A stretch of DNA of 64,000 nt, taken from Devosia sp. XK-2 (lineage in GTDB: Bacteria > Pseudomonadota > Alphaproteobacteria > Rhizobiales > Devosiaceae). The notes beneath the pieces were generated by a model that had not been told where the DNA came from, ran no database searches, and saw only the letters and a program-made list of their open reading frames with translations. Below, piece after piece: positions 8,382 to 17,769 of this stretch (position 1 is its first letter; each line of letters opens with the position of its first letter). The position numbers and the translations under genes are program-made. The DNA is taken from assembly GCF_037113415.1 (NCBI RefSeq), contig NZ_CP146608.1, positions 1,756,501 through 1,820,500 on the forward strand, written 5' to 3'.

Positions 8382-9676
8382 ACCGCCCCCTCATCGTTGA
8401 CAATGCCCACATCGTGGACCCAGCCTCCGGGACCGATCAGCTTGGCGCGGTGCTGGTCGAAGATGGTCGTATCAGCGACCTTGCCATTGGTGGCCCGGCG
8501 GGCGTACCCGACGGCGCCGAGGTCATCGACGCGCAGGGCCTCGTATTGGCCCCCGGCCTTATCGATATGCGGGTCTTTGTCGGCGAACCCGGCAAGGAAT
8601 ATCGCGAAACCCTGGCATCGGCGGGCGCCGCGGCCGTGGCAGGCGGCGTCACCAGCTTCATAATGATGCCCGATACCACCCCGACCGTGGACGATGGCGC
8701 GCTTGTAGACTTCCTCATCCGTCGCGCCGAAGCGCAATCGCCCGCGCGCATCCTGCCTGCCGCAGCCATCACCAAGGGGCTTGCAGGCAAGGAGATTACC
8801 GAATTCGGCCTGCTCAAGGACGCCGGAGCGGTGTGCCTGACCGACGGTGCGCAGTCGATCCAATCTTCGGCTCTGTTGCGGTCGGCCATGGGCTATGCCG
8901 CCAATTTCGACATGCCCTTCGTCCATCACGTCGCCGATGCCGGGCTGATCGGCGATGGCGTGATGAACGAGGGTCTTTTTGCAACCGTGCTGGGCCTGAA
9001 AGGCATTCCGCGCGAAGCCGAAACGATCCCCCTGGCACGGGATCTGCAATTGGCAGGCCTGACCGGCGCGCGCTATCACGCCGCCCAAATTTCGACGGCC
9101 GGTTCGGTCACATTAGTCGAGACCGCGAAATCCCGTAACCCAAGAGTTACGGCCGGCCTTTCCATCAACAACCTCTGTCTCAACGAAAACGACATCGGGC
9201 GCTACCGCACCTATTTCAAGCTCAACCCGCCGCTGCGCGGGGAAGATGACCGCCAGGCGATGATCGAGGGCCTGCGGTCAGGCGCCATCGACGCCATTCA
9301 TTCCGATCACGACCCCCAGGATTCCGAGGTGAAGCGCCAGCCTTTCGCCGAGGCCTCCCACGGCGCCATTGGCCTCGAAACCATGCTGGCTGCAGCCCTG
9401 CGGCTGGTCCATTCGGGCGATCTGCCCCTGATGACCATCCTGCGGGCAATGACCAGCCGTCCCGCCGACATCTTGGGTCTCGATAGCGGCCGCATTGTCA
9501 GGCGCGCGCCCGCCGACTTGATTCTGGTCGATCCCGATTATCCCTGGCAGGTCACCGAGAAAAGCTTCCGCTCACGCTCGCGCAATACCAGCTTCGAAGG
9601 CGCCCGCATGCAGGGCAAGGTAATGCGCACCATAATTGGCGGCCGCACCGTTTTTCAACATGAGGACGAAGCGTGA
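8378..9676 (+). CDS. Dihydroorotase-like protein, probably non-catalytic PyrB partner (PyrC'/PyrX type)
   Basis: The 432-residue product has the amidohydrolase/dihydroorotase fold from end to end. The first metal motif, normally D-x-H-x-H before REPG, reads [13 protein letters not shown], so both His are replaced (Arg65 and Phe67). The T-P-H-H-L region is SINNL (about residues 262-266), which removes another ligand. An Asp in the last motif remains (HSDHDP, Asp310), as do Asp156 and His183. Loss of three metal ligands argues against dihydroorotase activity. In Pseudomonas such a pseudo-enzyme is a structural partner of aspartate carbamoyltransferase. Coupling to pyrB by an ATGA overlap fits that role. 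An active pyrC must lie elsewhere. Automatic pipelines would call it pyrC. Confidence 0.9.
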   Translation: MNRPLIVDNAHIVDPASGTDQLGAVLVEDGRISDLAIGGPAGVPDGAEVIDAQGLVLAPGLIDMRVFVGEPGKEYRETLASAGAAAVAGGVTSFIMMPDTTPTVDDGALVDFLIRRAEAQSPARILPAAAITKGLAGKEITEFGLLKDAGAVCLTDGAQSIQSSALLRSAMGYAANFDMPFVHHVADAGLIGDGVMNEGLFATVLGLKGIPREAETIPLARDLQLAGLTGARYHAAQISTAGSVTLVETAKSRNPRVTAGLSINNLCLNENDIGRYRTYFKLNPPLRGEDDRQAMIEGLRSGAIDAIHSDHDPQDSEVKRQPFAEASHGAIGLETMLAAALRLVHSGDLPLMTILRAMTSRPADILGLDSGRIVRRAPADLILVDPDYPWQVTEKSFRSRSRNTSFEGARMQGKVMRTIIGGRTVFQHEDEA

Positions 9677-10719
9677 CCATTCCCTTCTTTGATGGTCACA
9701 ACGATACCCTTCTGCGCCTGACTGAAGATGCGCGGCCCGATAAGCGCGACATGTTCATCAACGGCAAAAATGGCGAAGGCCACATCGACTATCCGCGCGC
9801 GCGGAAATCCGGCATGGCGGGCGGCTTTTTCGCCATGTTCCCGCCCCCGGTCAAGGCGAGCGTGGCAAATGTGGCTGCGCCCGACTTCACCAAAGGTGAT
9901 CTGCCACCGCTTCTCGACATTGCCAATGCGCAAAAATCGACAAATGCGATGGCGGCGTTGCTGCTGCAGCTCGAACGCGATGGGGTGCTCAAGGTCTGCC
10001 GCTCGGCCGCCGACATTGATGGCGCCATCGCACAGGGCAAGCTGGCCGCCATCTTTCATATCGAAGGTGCGGAAGCGATCGACACGGACTTCCAGGCCTT
10101 CGAAATTCTCTACGCCGCCGGCTTGCGCTCTATAGGCGTCACCTGGAGCCGCGCTAACGCCTTCGGCACCGGTGTCCCCTTCCGGTTCAATGCCGACCCC
10201 GATACCGGCCCCGGCCTGACCGCCGCGGGCAAGGCGCTGGTTCGCATCTGCGACCAGCGTGGCGTCATGATCGACCTCAGCCATCTCAACGCCGCCGGCT
10301 TCCGCGATGTCGCGGCCATTTCAACAAAGCCGCTGGTGGCCACTCATTCCAATGTGCACGCGATTTGCCCCTGCACCCGAAACCTCACGGACTGGCAGCT
10401 TGCCGCCATCCGCGAGAGCGGCGGTGTGGTCGGCCTCAACTATGCCACCGGCTTTCTACGGCCCGATGGAAAGTTCGACGCCGATACACCCATCGAAGTC
10501 ATGGTCCGCCATGTCGATGCGCTCGTCGAAGCCCTGGGCGAGGACGGCGTAGCACTCGGCTCCGATTTCGACGGCGCCATGGTGCCGAAGGATATCGGCG
10601 ACGTCACCGGCGTTCCCAAACTGCTCCAGGCGCTGCTGGACAAAGGCTATGGTGAGCCACTGGTCCGCAAGATCGCGCTGGGCAACTGGCTAAGCGTGAT
10701 CGCGCGAACAATCGGCTAA
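9673..10719 (+). CDS. Membrane-dipeptidase-type metallopeptidase, family M19
   Basis: The 348-residue protein matches renal-dipeptidase-like M19 enzymes, zinc peptidases that cleave dipeptides, including those with D-residues at the C-terminus. Visible are the first metal motif FFDGHNDTLLR (H-x-D), the Glu of IFHIEGAEAID, VMIDLSHLNAAGF and PLVATHSNVHAIC with two His ligands, and the terminal GSDFDGAMVP. There is no signal peptide, so it should be cytoplasmic. The GTG start overlaps the stop of the upstream pyrC-like gene by 4 bases. This makes it the third gene of the pyrB operon, a position not usually explained by pyrimidine synthesis. Its substrate is unknown. Confidence 0.92.
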   Translation: MTIPFFDGHNDTLLRLTEDARPDKRDMFINGKNGEGHIDYPRARKSGMAGGFFAMFPPPVKASVANVAAPDFTKGDLPPLLDIANAQKSTNAMAALLLQLERDGVLKVCRSAADIDGAIAQGKLAAIFHIEGAEAIDTDFQAFEILYAAGLRSIGVTWSRANAFGTGVPFRFNADPDTGPGLTAAGKALVRICDQRGVMIDLSHLNAAGFRDVAAISTKPLVATHSNVHAICPCTRNLTDWQLAAIRESGGVVGLNYATGFLRPDGKFDADTPIEVMVRHVDALVEALGEDGVALGSDFDGAMVPKDIGDVTGVPKLLQALLDKGYGEPLVRKIALGNWLSVIARTIG

Positions 10720-10754
10720 GGCCTCGCCCGCCGCGATCCGACCTCGGCCGCGCT

Positions 10755-13376
10755 TCAGAACGGCACGTCTTCCGAGCTGTCTGATTTCTTGGTCGCGGCT
10801 TTCTTGGGCGCAGCCTTCTTCGCCGCCGGTTTTTTGACGGCGGCCTTCTTGGCAGCGGGCTTTTTGGTGGGTGATTTCTTCTTGCCGCTTGTCGCCTCCG
10901 CCCGTGCAGCAATCAGGGCAATGGCCTGTTCCAGCGTCACGTCCTCGGGCTTGAGGTCCTTGGGCAGCGTCGCATTGATCTTGCCCTGGTTGACATAGGG
11001 TCCATAACGGCCCGAGCGGACCGTAATCGGCCCGCCATCATGCTCGAAGGTCTGGATTGCCGCCACGGCGGCGCCACGGCCGCCACGTCCGCCATTGGCT
11101 GCTTTCTGCGCGATCAGATCAACGGCCCGGTTGAGGCCAACGGTGAAGACCTCTTCGACATCCGGCAGATTGGCATATTTACCGTCATGCAAGAGGAATG
11201 GCCCATAGCGTCCCAGACCAGCCGAGATCGGCAGACCGGTTTCGGGATGAAGTCCCACCTCGCGCGGCAGAGACAGCAATTGCAACGCCTTTTCCAAAGT
11301 CAGCGAGGCCGCGTCCCATCCTTTGGGTAGCGAACTGCGCTTTGGATCCTTGCCTTCACCGAGTTGAACATAAGGACCAAAACGGCCCGATTTTAGGAAG
11401 ACCTCTTCGCCGCTGGCCGGATCCGTACCCAGCACACCGTCACCTGCCGCCGTCTCAGATGACTGGCCCGTCGCCGCATCGGAAAGCTGCATCGTATGCT
11501 TACACTCGGGATAGTTCGAGCAACCGATAAAGGCGCCGAACTTGCCCAGTTTCAGCGACAATGTACCGGTTCCGCAGGTCGGGCATTTGCGCGGGTCCGA
11601 GCCGTCCTCGCGGGCCGGGAAGATGTGGTCGGACAGCATGTCGTTGAGTGCATCGAGCACTTCCGAGACGCGCAGGTCTTTGATTTCCTCGGTCGCGGCG
11701 GTGAAATCCTTCCAGAAGTCGCGCAGCAGCACCTTATAGTCCAGATCGCCGGCGGACACGTGGTCGAGCTGCTCTTCCAGATGCGCGGTGAAGCCATACT
11801 CGACATAGCGCGCGAAAAAACTCTCGAGGAAAGAGGTAACGATCCGTCCACGGTCTTCAGGGTGCAGCGCCCTGCCCTCAAGCTTGACGTAGTCGCGGTC
11901 CTTCAGCGTCGCCAAAGTCGCCGCATAAGTCGATGGCCGGCCGATACCCAGCTCTTCCATCTTCTTGATCAGGCTCGCCTCGGTATAGCGCGCCGGGGGC
12001 TGCGTAAAATGCTGCTCGATCTCGACCTTCTTCAGGTCAGGTTTGTCCCCAACTGCCAGCGGCGGCAATTCGCGATCGTCCGTATCGTCATCGGCATCAT
12101 TGTCCGATTTCGCCTCGATCCCGTAAAGCGTCAGGAAGCCCGGAAAGGTGACCACAGAACCGGTTGCCCGCAGCGTTACCGCGCGACCCGGCACATTGAC
12201 GGCGATATCCACTGTCGTGCGATCGATCGCGGCGGAGGCCATCTGGCTGGCCAGCGTCCGCTTCCAGATCAACCCGTAAAGCTTGGCCTGGTCAGCGTCG
12301 AGATTGAGGCTTTCCGGCCGCTTGAACATATCGGTGGGGCGAATGGCCTCGTGCGCTTCTTGCGCATTCTTGGCCTTGGTCTGGTAGATGCGCGCCTTCT
12401 CCGGCAGATACTCCCCGCCGAAATATTTGCCGATCACGGAGCGGGCCATAGCGATGCCCTCAGGCGCCATTTGCACGGCATCCGTACGCATATAGGTGAT
12501 CAACCCATCCTCGTAGAGACGCTGGGCGATCTGCATGGTGCGCGACGGCGACAGGCCCAGCCGCGACGATGCATCCTGCTGCAAGCTGGACGTCGTGAAG
12601 GGGGCGTAAGGATTGCGTTTGGTCGGCTTCTTTTCGACATTGGCGACATTGAACTGGCCGCCCTCGATGAGCTTCCTGAGCGCCGCGGCGTCCTCGCCGG
12701 TCTTGATGTCGAGCTTATCGGTCTTCTTGCCGTCCACGGCGAATAACCGCGCCAGGAAGTTCTTGCCGTTCTGGGCAAGCTGCGCCTCGACGGACCAATA
12801 TTCATCAGGCTTGAATTTCTCGATCTCGCGCTCGCGGTCTGAAACCAGCCGCAGCGCCACCGACTGCACCCGACCCGCCGAGCGCGAACCGGGAAGTTTG
12901 CGCCAGAGGATCGGTGACAGCGTGAAGCCCACCAGATAGTCGAGCGCGCGCCGAGCCAGATAGGCGTCCACCAGCGGCATATCGATGTCGCGCGGCTTGG
13001 CCATGGCTGCGGTCACCGCATCCTTGGTGATGGCATTAAACACCACGCGCTGAACCGATGTGTCTTTTCTGAGCGCCTTCTTGGCGCGCAGCACATCCAA
13101 TATGTGCCAGGAAATGGCTTCGCCTTCGCGATCCGGGTCGGTGGCCAGGATCAGCCCATCGGCCCCCTTCAGCGCTGAAGCAATGTCCGCAATGCGTTTT
13201 TTTGCTGCCGTATCCACTTCCCAGGACATGGCGAAATCTTCATCCGGACGGACCGAACCATCCTTTGCCGGCAGGTCACGGACATGGCCGAAGCTGGCCA
13301 GGACCTCATAGTCCTTGCCCAAATATTTGTTGATTGTCTTGGCTTTAGCCGGACTTTCAACGACGACGACCTTCAT
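10755..13376 (-). CDS. topA: DNA topoisomerase I
   Basis: TopA relaxes negative supercoils by single-strand passage. The 873-residue product has the TOPRIM domain from MKVVVVESPAKAKTINKYLG through LATDPDREGEAISWHI, the catalytic Tyr at about residue 295 (GLITYMRTDA), and the GRPSTYA region. One C4 zinc ribbon follows (CPTCGTGTLSLKLGKFG, then CSNYPEC), and then three repeated GRYGPYV-type C-terminal domains. The last 40 residues are a lysine/alanine-rich tail like histone H1, ending in SDSSEDVPF. The start MKVVVVES at 13376 fits the family. An in-frame ATG at 13400 adds eight residues. It converges on the dipeptidase gene. Confidence 0.97.
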   Translation of the reverse strand: MKVVVVESPAKAKTINKYLGKDYEVLASFGHVRDLPAKDGSVRPDEDFAMSWEVDTAAKKRIADIASALKGADGLILATDPDREGEAISWHILDVLRAKKALRKDTSVQRVVFNAITKDAVTAAMAKPRDIDMPLVDAYLARRALDYLVGFTLSPILWRKLPGSRSAGRVQSVALRLVSDREREIEKFKPDEYWSVEAQLAQNGKNFLARLFAVDGKKTDKLDIKTGEDAAALRKLIEGGQFNVANVEKKPTKRNPYAPFTTSSLQQDASSRLGLSPSRTMQIAQRLYEDGLITYMRTDAVQMAPEGIAMARSVIGKYFGGEYLPEKARIYQTKAKNAQEAHEAIRPTDMFKRPESLNLDADQAKLYGLIWKRTLASQMASAAIDRTTVDIAVNVPGRAVTLRATGSVVTFPGFLTLYGIEAKSDNDADDDTDDRELPPLAVGDKPDLKKVEIEQHFTQPPARYTEASLIKKMEELGIGRPSTYAATLATLKDRDYVKLEGRALHPEDRGRIVTSFLESFFARYVEYGFTAHLEEQLDHVSAGDLDYKVLLRDFWKDFTAATEEIKDLRVSEVLDALNDMLSDHIFPAREDGSDPRKCPTCGTGTLSLKLGKFGAFIGCSNYPECKHTMQLSDAATGQSSETAAGDGVLGTDPASGEEVFLKSGRFGPYVQLGEGKDPKRSSLPKGWDAASLTLEKALQLLSLPREVGLHPETGLPISAGLGRYGPFLLHDGKYANLPDVEEVFTVGLNRAVDLIAQKAANGGRGGRGAAVAAIQTFEHDGGPITVRSGRYGPYVNQGKINATLPKDLKPEDVTLEQAIALIAARAEATSGKKKSPTKKPAAKKAAVKKPAAKKAAPKKAATKKSDSSEDVPF

Positions 13377-13698
13377 GGATTTCCGTTCCGCAACAATCAA
13401 CTCAAAGAGCGCGCAACATGGTGAAGCCGCATGCCGGTGTCAACGGGGAGGTGCTCGGCGACCGTTTCCCGCAAAGGCCGGCCGCGCGCCGCTGGCCTCT
13501 GCTGCACATCACGCGTGCGGTATTCCCTGGCTGCGCCGCAAGGGCCGAGCAAGGGCTTGCGCGGCCACTTCCATACATGTGAAAGTGGTGGTGGCGCATT
13601 CTGCGCCCGTGCTCCCAATTCGATACATTAAGACTGGACCGCCTGCATGAAGAGGCGTGCCCTCACTCTGCTTCGGGAGCAAAGAGGAGGCTTTTACG
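13377..13698. other. Intergenic region between divergent topA and aldo-keto reductase
   Basis: These 322 bases hold no convincing gene. Only short frames without ribosome sites occur. It must contain the topA promoter on the minus strand and the reductase promoter on the plus strand. An imperfect hairpin near 13563-13588 (CCACTT ... AAGTGG) is the only clear structure. A strong AGGAGG at 13685-13690 belongs to the reductase gene. Confidence 0.5.
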
Positions 13699-14730
13699 AT
13701 GGATTATCGCAAGCTCGGCAATTCCGGGACTATTGTTACAAACCTTTGCCTTGGCACGATGACGTTTGGCGCGGAGTCCGATGAGGCGACTTCGCATGCC
13801 ATGCTGGACGACTACGTGGCCGCCGGCGGCAACTTTGTCGACACGGCCGATGTTTATTCGACCGGCATCTCCGAGGAGATCATCGGCCGCTGGCTCAAGG
13901 CTCATCCTGGCATGGCCGAAAAACTGGTCATCGCCACCAAGGGCCGGTTTCCCATGGGACAGGGGCCGAATGATCTGGGCCTCTCGCGCAAGCATCTCGG
14001 CATTGCACTCGACAATTCGCTCAAGCGGCTGGGCGTGGAGCAGATCGATCTTTATCAGATGCATGCCTGGGACGCCCTGACGCCTCTGGAAGAAACATTG
14101 CGTTTCCTCGACGACGCGATCCGCTCCGGCAAAATCGCCTATTATGGTTTTTCCAACTATCTGGGCTGGCAGATCACCAAGGCGGTCTGGCTGGCAAAGT
14201 CCAACGGCTTGGCCGCGCCGGTGACCATGCAGCCGCAATATAATCTGCTGGTGCGCGATATCGAGCACGAGATCGTGCCTGCTTGTCAGGACGCCAATAT
14301 GGGCTTGCTGCCCTGGTCTCCTCTTGGTGGCGGCTGGCTCTCCGGAAAATACAAGCGCGATCAAATGCCCACCGGTGTGAGCCGTCTCGGCGAAAATCCC
14401 AAGCGCGGGATGGAAGCCTATGAGGCGCGCAATGCGCAACAGCGCACTTGGGACATTATCGGCGCCGTCGAGGACATCGCCAAGGCACGCAATGCCAGCA
14501 TGGCCCAGGTCGCCTTGGCCTGGCTGGCAGCGAAGCCCGCTGTCACCTCGGTCATCCTTGGTGTCCGGACGTGCGATCAGCTCAAGGATAACCTCGGCGC
14601 GGCCGATCTCGTCCTCACCGATGACGAACGCGCCCAACTCGACAGCGTCAGCAAGTCCGACATGCCCGACTACCCCTATGGGACCGGCGGCATAAACCAG
14701 CGCAACCGCAAGATGGAAGGCGGCCGCTGA
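13699..14730 (+). CDS. Aldo/keto reductase
   Basis: The 343-residue product is an NADPH-dependent (beta/alpha)8-barrel oxidoreductase of the AKR family (YajO/IolS-like subgroup). Signature parts are MDYRKLGNSGTIVTNLCLGT, the catalytic Asp/Tyr in NFVDTADVYSTGISEEIIG, Lys in KLVIATKGRF, and QIDLYQMHAWD with the active-site His. The cofactor-binding C-terminal segment includes SVILGVRTCDQLKDNLGA. An AGGAGG at 13685-13690 sets the start at 13699. A perfect hairpin follows the stop, so it is probably transcribed alone. The substrate cannot be told from sequence. Confidence 0.93.
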   Translation: MDYRKLGNSGTIVTNLCLGTMTFGAESDEATSHAMLDDYVAAGGNFVDTADVYSTGISEEIIGRWLKAHPGMAEKLVIATKGRFPMGQGPNDLGLSRKHLGIALDNSLKRLGVEQIDLYQMHAWDALTPLEETLRFLDDAIRSGKIAYYGFSNYLGWQITKAVWLAKSNGLAAPVTMQPQYNLLVRDIEHEIVPACQDANMGLLPWSPLGGGWLSGKYKRDQMPTGVSRLGENPKRGMEAYEARNAQQRTWDIIGAVEDIAKARNASMAQVALAWLAAKPAVTSVILGVRTCDQLKDNLGAADLVLTDDERAQLDSVSKSDMPDYPYGTGGINQRNRKMEGGR

Positions 14731-14737
14731 CCAACCC

Positions 14738-14769
14738 GAATGCTGCCCTGCACAGTCTGGGCAGCATTC
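14738..14769 (+). terminator. Hairpin after the aldo-keto reductase gene
   Basis: There is a perfect 11-base inverted repeat (GAATGCTGCCC / GGGCAGCATTC) with a 10-base loop, 7 bases after the stop codon. The following sequence, GCTCTTGCTCTG, is only moderately T-rich, so termination may be partial. The stem excludes the ATG at 14740 as a realistic murB start. Confidence 0.6.
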
Positions 14770-14811
14770 GCTCTTGCTCTGCCGGCGGCAACAATGGTGT
14801 TTATGGGGCAA

Positions 14812-15831
14812 ATGACCAATCTTGCCGACCGACTGATTCCCGATTTCGACCTGTCCGCCCGCAACACCCTGGCATTGCGTGCCCGGTCTCGCTTCGGCTT
14901 GCTGGTCGATGGTCCCGATTTGCTGCCCGAGTTGTTCGAACACGCTACGGCGCAAGGTCTGCCAGTCCGCATTCTCGGCGGCGGCAGCAATGTGGTGCTG
15001 GCGCCGAATTTTGACGGTATCACGGCATTGCTCGCGACCTTCGGCAGAAAGATCGCCGGCGAGACGGCCGATCACACATTGATTGAAGTCGCTTCGGGCG
15101 AAACCTGGCATGATCTTGTTGTCTGGACAATCGAACAGGGCTCAGGCGGCATTGAGAACCTTGCTCTTATTCCCGGTACGGTGGGCGCCGCCCCGGTACA
15201 GAATATCGGCGCCTATGGCGCCGAACTCGCCGATGTATTCCACACGCTGACGGCCTTTGACCGTCAATCCGGCAGCATCGTCACCTTTGACCGCACCGCC
15301 TGCGCCTTTGCCTATCGCGATAGTGTCTTCAAGCAGCAGCCGGACCGCTACGTCGTCCTGACGGTTCGGCTGGCCCTGCCCAAAGCCTGGCAGCCCAATC
15401 TGGGCTTTGCGGGCCTCTCCGAGCTTGCCGATGCCGCCGATTTGTCGCCCCGCACGGTCATGGATCGGGTCATAGCGCTGCGCACCAGCAAGCTGCCAGA
15501 CTGGCGCCTGACGCCCAATGCCGGCTCATTCTTCCAGAACCCGATCGTCCCGCATGAGGCGGCGGCACCCATACTGGCCGAGTTCCCCGCTGCGCCCAAC
15601 TACCCGCAGGCCAATGACCGGACGAAACTATCTGCCGGCTGGCTGATTGAACAATCCGGGCTCAAGGGATTCCGCATGGGACCTGTCGGCATTTCCGAAC
15701 GGCACGCCCTGGTCGTGGTCAATCATGGCGGCGCGGAACAGGCCGATGTGGCGGCCCTGGCCGACCACGTCAAAGACACGGTCTTGAACCGTTTCGGCAT
15801 CGCACTGCACGAAGAACCGATCTTTCTCTGA
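14812..15831 (+). CDS. murB: UDP-N-acetylmuramate dehydrogenase, E. coli-like (type I)
   Basis: MurB reduces UDP-GlcNAc-enolpyruvate to UDP-MurNAc with FAD and NADPH, an early cytosolic step of peptidoglycan synthesis. The 339-residue product has the FAD-binding VRILGGGSNVVL, LALIPGTVGAAPVQNIGAYG, the type I insertion AYRDSVFKQQPDRYVVL with the Y-R-D-S-x-F-K signature, and the active Ser in NAGSFFQNP. The C-terminus is of the ISERHALVVVNHGGA type. Starts at 14740 and 14794 are in frame, but the family begins near MTNLADRLIPDFDL. Most alphaproteobacteria carry a shorter MurB inside the division and cell wall cluster, which is not in this window, so this may be a second copy. Confidence 0.93.
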   Translation: MTNLADRLIPDFDLSARNTLALRARSRFGLLVDGPDLLPELFEHATAQGLPVRILGGGSNVVLAPNFDGITALLATFGRKIAGETADHTLIEVASGETWHDLVVWTIEQGSGGIENLALIPGTVGAAPVQNIGAYGAELADVFHTLTAFDRQSGSIVTFDRTACAFAYRDSVFKQQPDRYVVLTVRLALPKAWQPNLGFAGLSELADAADLSPRTVMDRVIALRTSKLPDWRLTPNAGSFFQNPIVPHEAAAPILAEFPAAPNYPQANDRTKLSAGWLIEQSGLKGFRMGPVGISERHALVVVNHGGAEQADVAALADHVKDTVLNRFGIALHEEPIFL

Positions 15832-15869
15832 CGATAGCGACAACATGCGCCGTTCTCGTCGGGCGCGTC

Positions 15870-17000
15870 CTAGCCGCTATATCGGAGTGCCACCAACTGG
15901 CCGCTGGACCACTCGATTTGCCCGCCGATATCGAGCTCGAGCAGCAATATCTGCATGGCATGCGGCACGATACCGGTCTGGGCAATCAGCGCATCGACCT
16001 CCACCGGTGTCGCGCTGAGAGCGTCAAGCAGACGTGTCTTGTCGTCAGCCGCCGGCTCGCTCATTGCAATATCGGCGTCTTCCGGCTGCCATTCCGGATC
16101 GAATAGTGCATGTCGTGCGGGATCTGAGCTGCTGACAACCTCTATGATGTCGGCGGCACCGGTCACCAGTCGCGCACCTTGTTGAATCAGCAAATTGCCA
16201 CCTTCGGCGCGCGGATCGAGCGGCGATCCGGGCACCGCGAACACATCCCGGTTCTGTTCGAGGGCCAGCCGCGCCGTAATCAAAGAGCCGGATCTTTTGG
16301 CCGCCTCCACGACCACGATACCCAACGACAAACCGGATACCAGCCGGTTTCGTCTCGGAAAATCGCGCGCACGCGGCTCCCATCCGAGCGGCATTTCCGT
16401 CAGCAGCGCTCCGCCATTGTCGAGAATGTCATGGGCCAACGGAATGTTTTCATCGGGATAAATACGGTCGAACCCGCCAGCCAGGACTGCAATCGTTCCC
16501 GTTTTGAGGCTCGCGCGATGCGCTGCGGTGTCGATACCCCGCGCCAGCCCTGAAACAATGCTATAGCCCGCCGCGCCCAAATCGGCGGCCAGCATATGCG
16601 TCATCTTGATCCCAGCGCTCGACGCATTGCGCGCGCCCACAATGCCTACCGTGCGCTGCCAGTCCAGCCGCTCACCGCCGGCCATCGTTATAAGCGGCGG
16701 GGCACCTGAAATATGGTGCAGATGCGCCGGATAGTCCGGCTCGCCCTGCGCCACCAGCCGGGCGCCATAGCGGACCAATCCGGCAACCTCGTCCTCGGCG
16801 CGCGCCTGGCTTATCGGTTGCATGGGGCGACCGGCCTTGAGACCAAGCGCTGGCAGGGCCTCGAGCGCCGCTTCGGCCGATCCGAACCTGTTCAACAATT
16901 GCCGGAATGTGACCGGCCCGACATTGTCCGTTCGGATCAGCCGCAGCCAGGCGATGCGTTGGGCGGGCGTCAGTTCTCTGGTCACCCGCCCCGCCTGCAT
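15870..17000 (-). CDS. dprA: DNA-processing protein DprA
   Basis: DprA binds single-stranded DNA and loads RecA during natural transformation. It is kept in nearly all bacteria. The 376-residue product has an N-terminal SAM-like domain, then the Rossmann-like core with VGIVGARNASSAGIKMTHML, SGLARGIDTAAHRASL, GTIAVLAGGFDRIYP, LTEMPLGWEPRARDFPRRNR and EAAKRSGSLITARLALEQ. A C-terminal winged-helix segment follows (TRLLDALSATPVEVDALIAQ). The start overlaps the plsY stop by one base (TGATG), so the two genes are coupled. The order plsY-dprA is common in alphaproteobacteria, where topA usually follows. Here topA is separated by two other genes. Confidence 0.96.
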   Translation of the reverse strand: MQAGRVTRELTPAQRIAWLRLIRTDNVGPVTFRQLLNRFGSAEAALEALPALGLKAGRPMQPISQARAEDEVAGLVRYGARLVAQGEPDYPAHLHHISGAPPLITMAGGERLDWQRTVGIVGARNASSAGIKMTHMLAADLGAAGYSIVSGLARGIDTAAHRASLKTGTIAVLAGGFDRIYPDENIPLAHDILDNGGALLTEMPLGWEPRARDFPRRNRLVSGLSLGIVVVEAAKRSGSLITARLALEQNRDVFAVPGSPLDPRAEGGNLLIQQGARLVTGAADIIEVVSSSDPARHALFDPEWQPEDADIAMSEPAADDKTRLLDALSATPVEVDALIAQTGIVPHAMQILLLELDIGGQIEWSSGQLVALRYSG

Positions 17001-17608
17001 CAGCCTACCTTCTTGTCGCTGCCAATGGTCGGCTCGGTTCCTTTAAGCAGCCGGCCGATATTTTCCCGATGCTGGAAAAACAGCAACAGCGCCAAGCCGC
17101 AAACCACCAAGGCGAGGCGTTCTCCAGTAAAGACATAGGCGAAGATGGGGGCAGTCGCCGCGGCGGTCAGCGCCGCCAGCGACGAAACCTTGCGTGTAAA
17201 GGCGATCAACAGCCAAACGGCGCAGAAAATCAGGCCCGCGGGCCAGGACAATGCCAGCAGCGACCCGATCATCACGGCCACGCCCTTGCCGCCCTTGAAA
17301 CCGAGCCAGGCCGGAAAACAATGACCTAGAAAAGCGCCCAAAGCTGCGACCCGCGCCGCGTCCTCGCCCCAGAAATAGCGTGCGACCAGAATGGGCGCGA
17401 CCGCCTTGAGCGCGTCGAGTACCAATGTGGCCGCAGCAATTTGCCTGTTGCCGGTCCGCAGGACATTTGTTGCCCCGATATTGCCCGACCCGATGGCGCG
17501 AATATCGCCCATCCCGGCCGCCCTGGTCAGGATCAGGCCAAAAGGAACGGATCCCGAGAGATAACCAAGCACCAGGGCCAGGATCAGCGACAGTATTTCG
17601 GCGGGCAT
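17000..17608 (-). CDS. plsY: Acyl-phosphate glycerol-3-phosphate acyltransferase
   Basis: PlsY transfers acyl groups from acyl phosphate to glycerol 3-phosphate at the inner membrane, the first step of phospholipid synthesis. The 202-residue product has about five membrane segments and the three family motifs: GYLSGSVPFGLILTR, RAIGSGNIGATNVLRTG and the glycine-rich FPAWLGFKGGKGVAVMIGS. The ATG at 17608 is preceded by AGGAGGGGG. Upstream in-frame starts would add a non-conserved charged stretch. It is the first gene of a plsY-dprA pair and is divergent from rnr. Confidence 0.96.
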   Translation of the reverse strand: MPAEILSLILALVLGYLSGSVPFGLILTRAAGMGDIRAIGSGNIGATNVLRTGNRQIAAATLVLDALKAVAPILVARYFWGEDAARVAALGAFLGHCFPAWLGFKGGKGVAVMIGSLLALSWPAGLIFCAVWLLIAFTRKVSSLAALTAAATAPIFAYVFTGERLALVVCGLALLLFFQHRENIGRLLKGTEPTIGSDKKVG

Positions 17609-17769
17609 GAAACTACCCCCTCCTCGTAGCGTTCCGCCAAGGTCTAGCCTCTTGGCAGCCAATATCACAAGGGGGTGAACCCAATTGCGCACTGCCACAT
17701 GTCGACGCGCGTTTGGCAAAGCCCCGCCGATCCCCTACATAGAGGGCAGTTTTCAAGAACACCCAATTC

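Noticed and set aside
11496..12746. Plus-strand frame of 416 codons opposite topA
   Set aside because: It lies inside the conserved topA core, has no recognisable domain and is explained by third-position GC bias.
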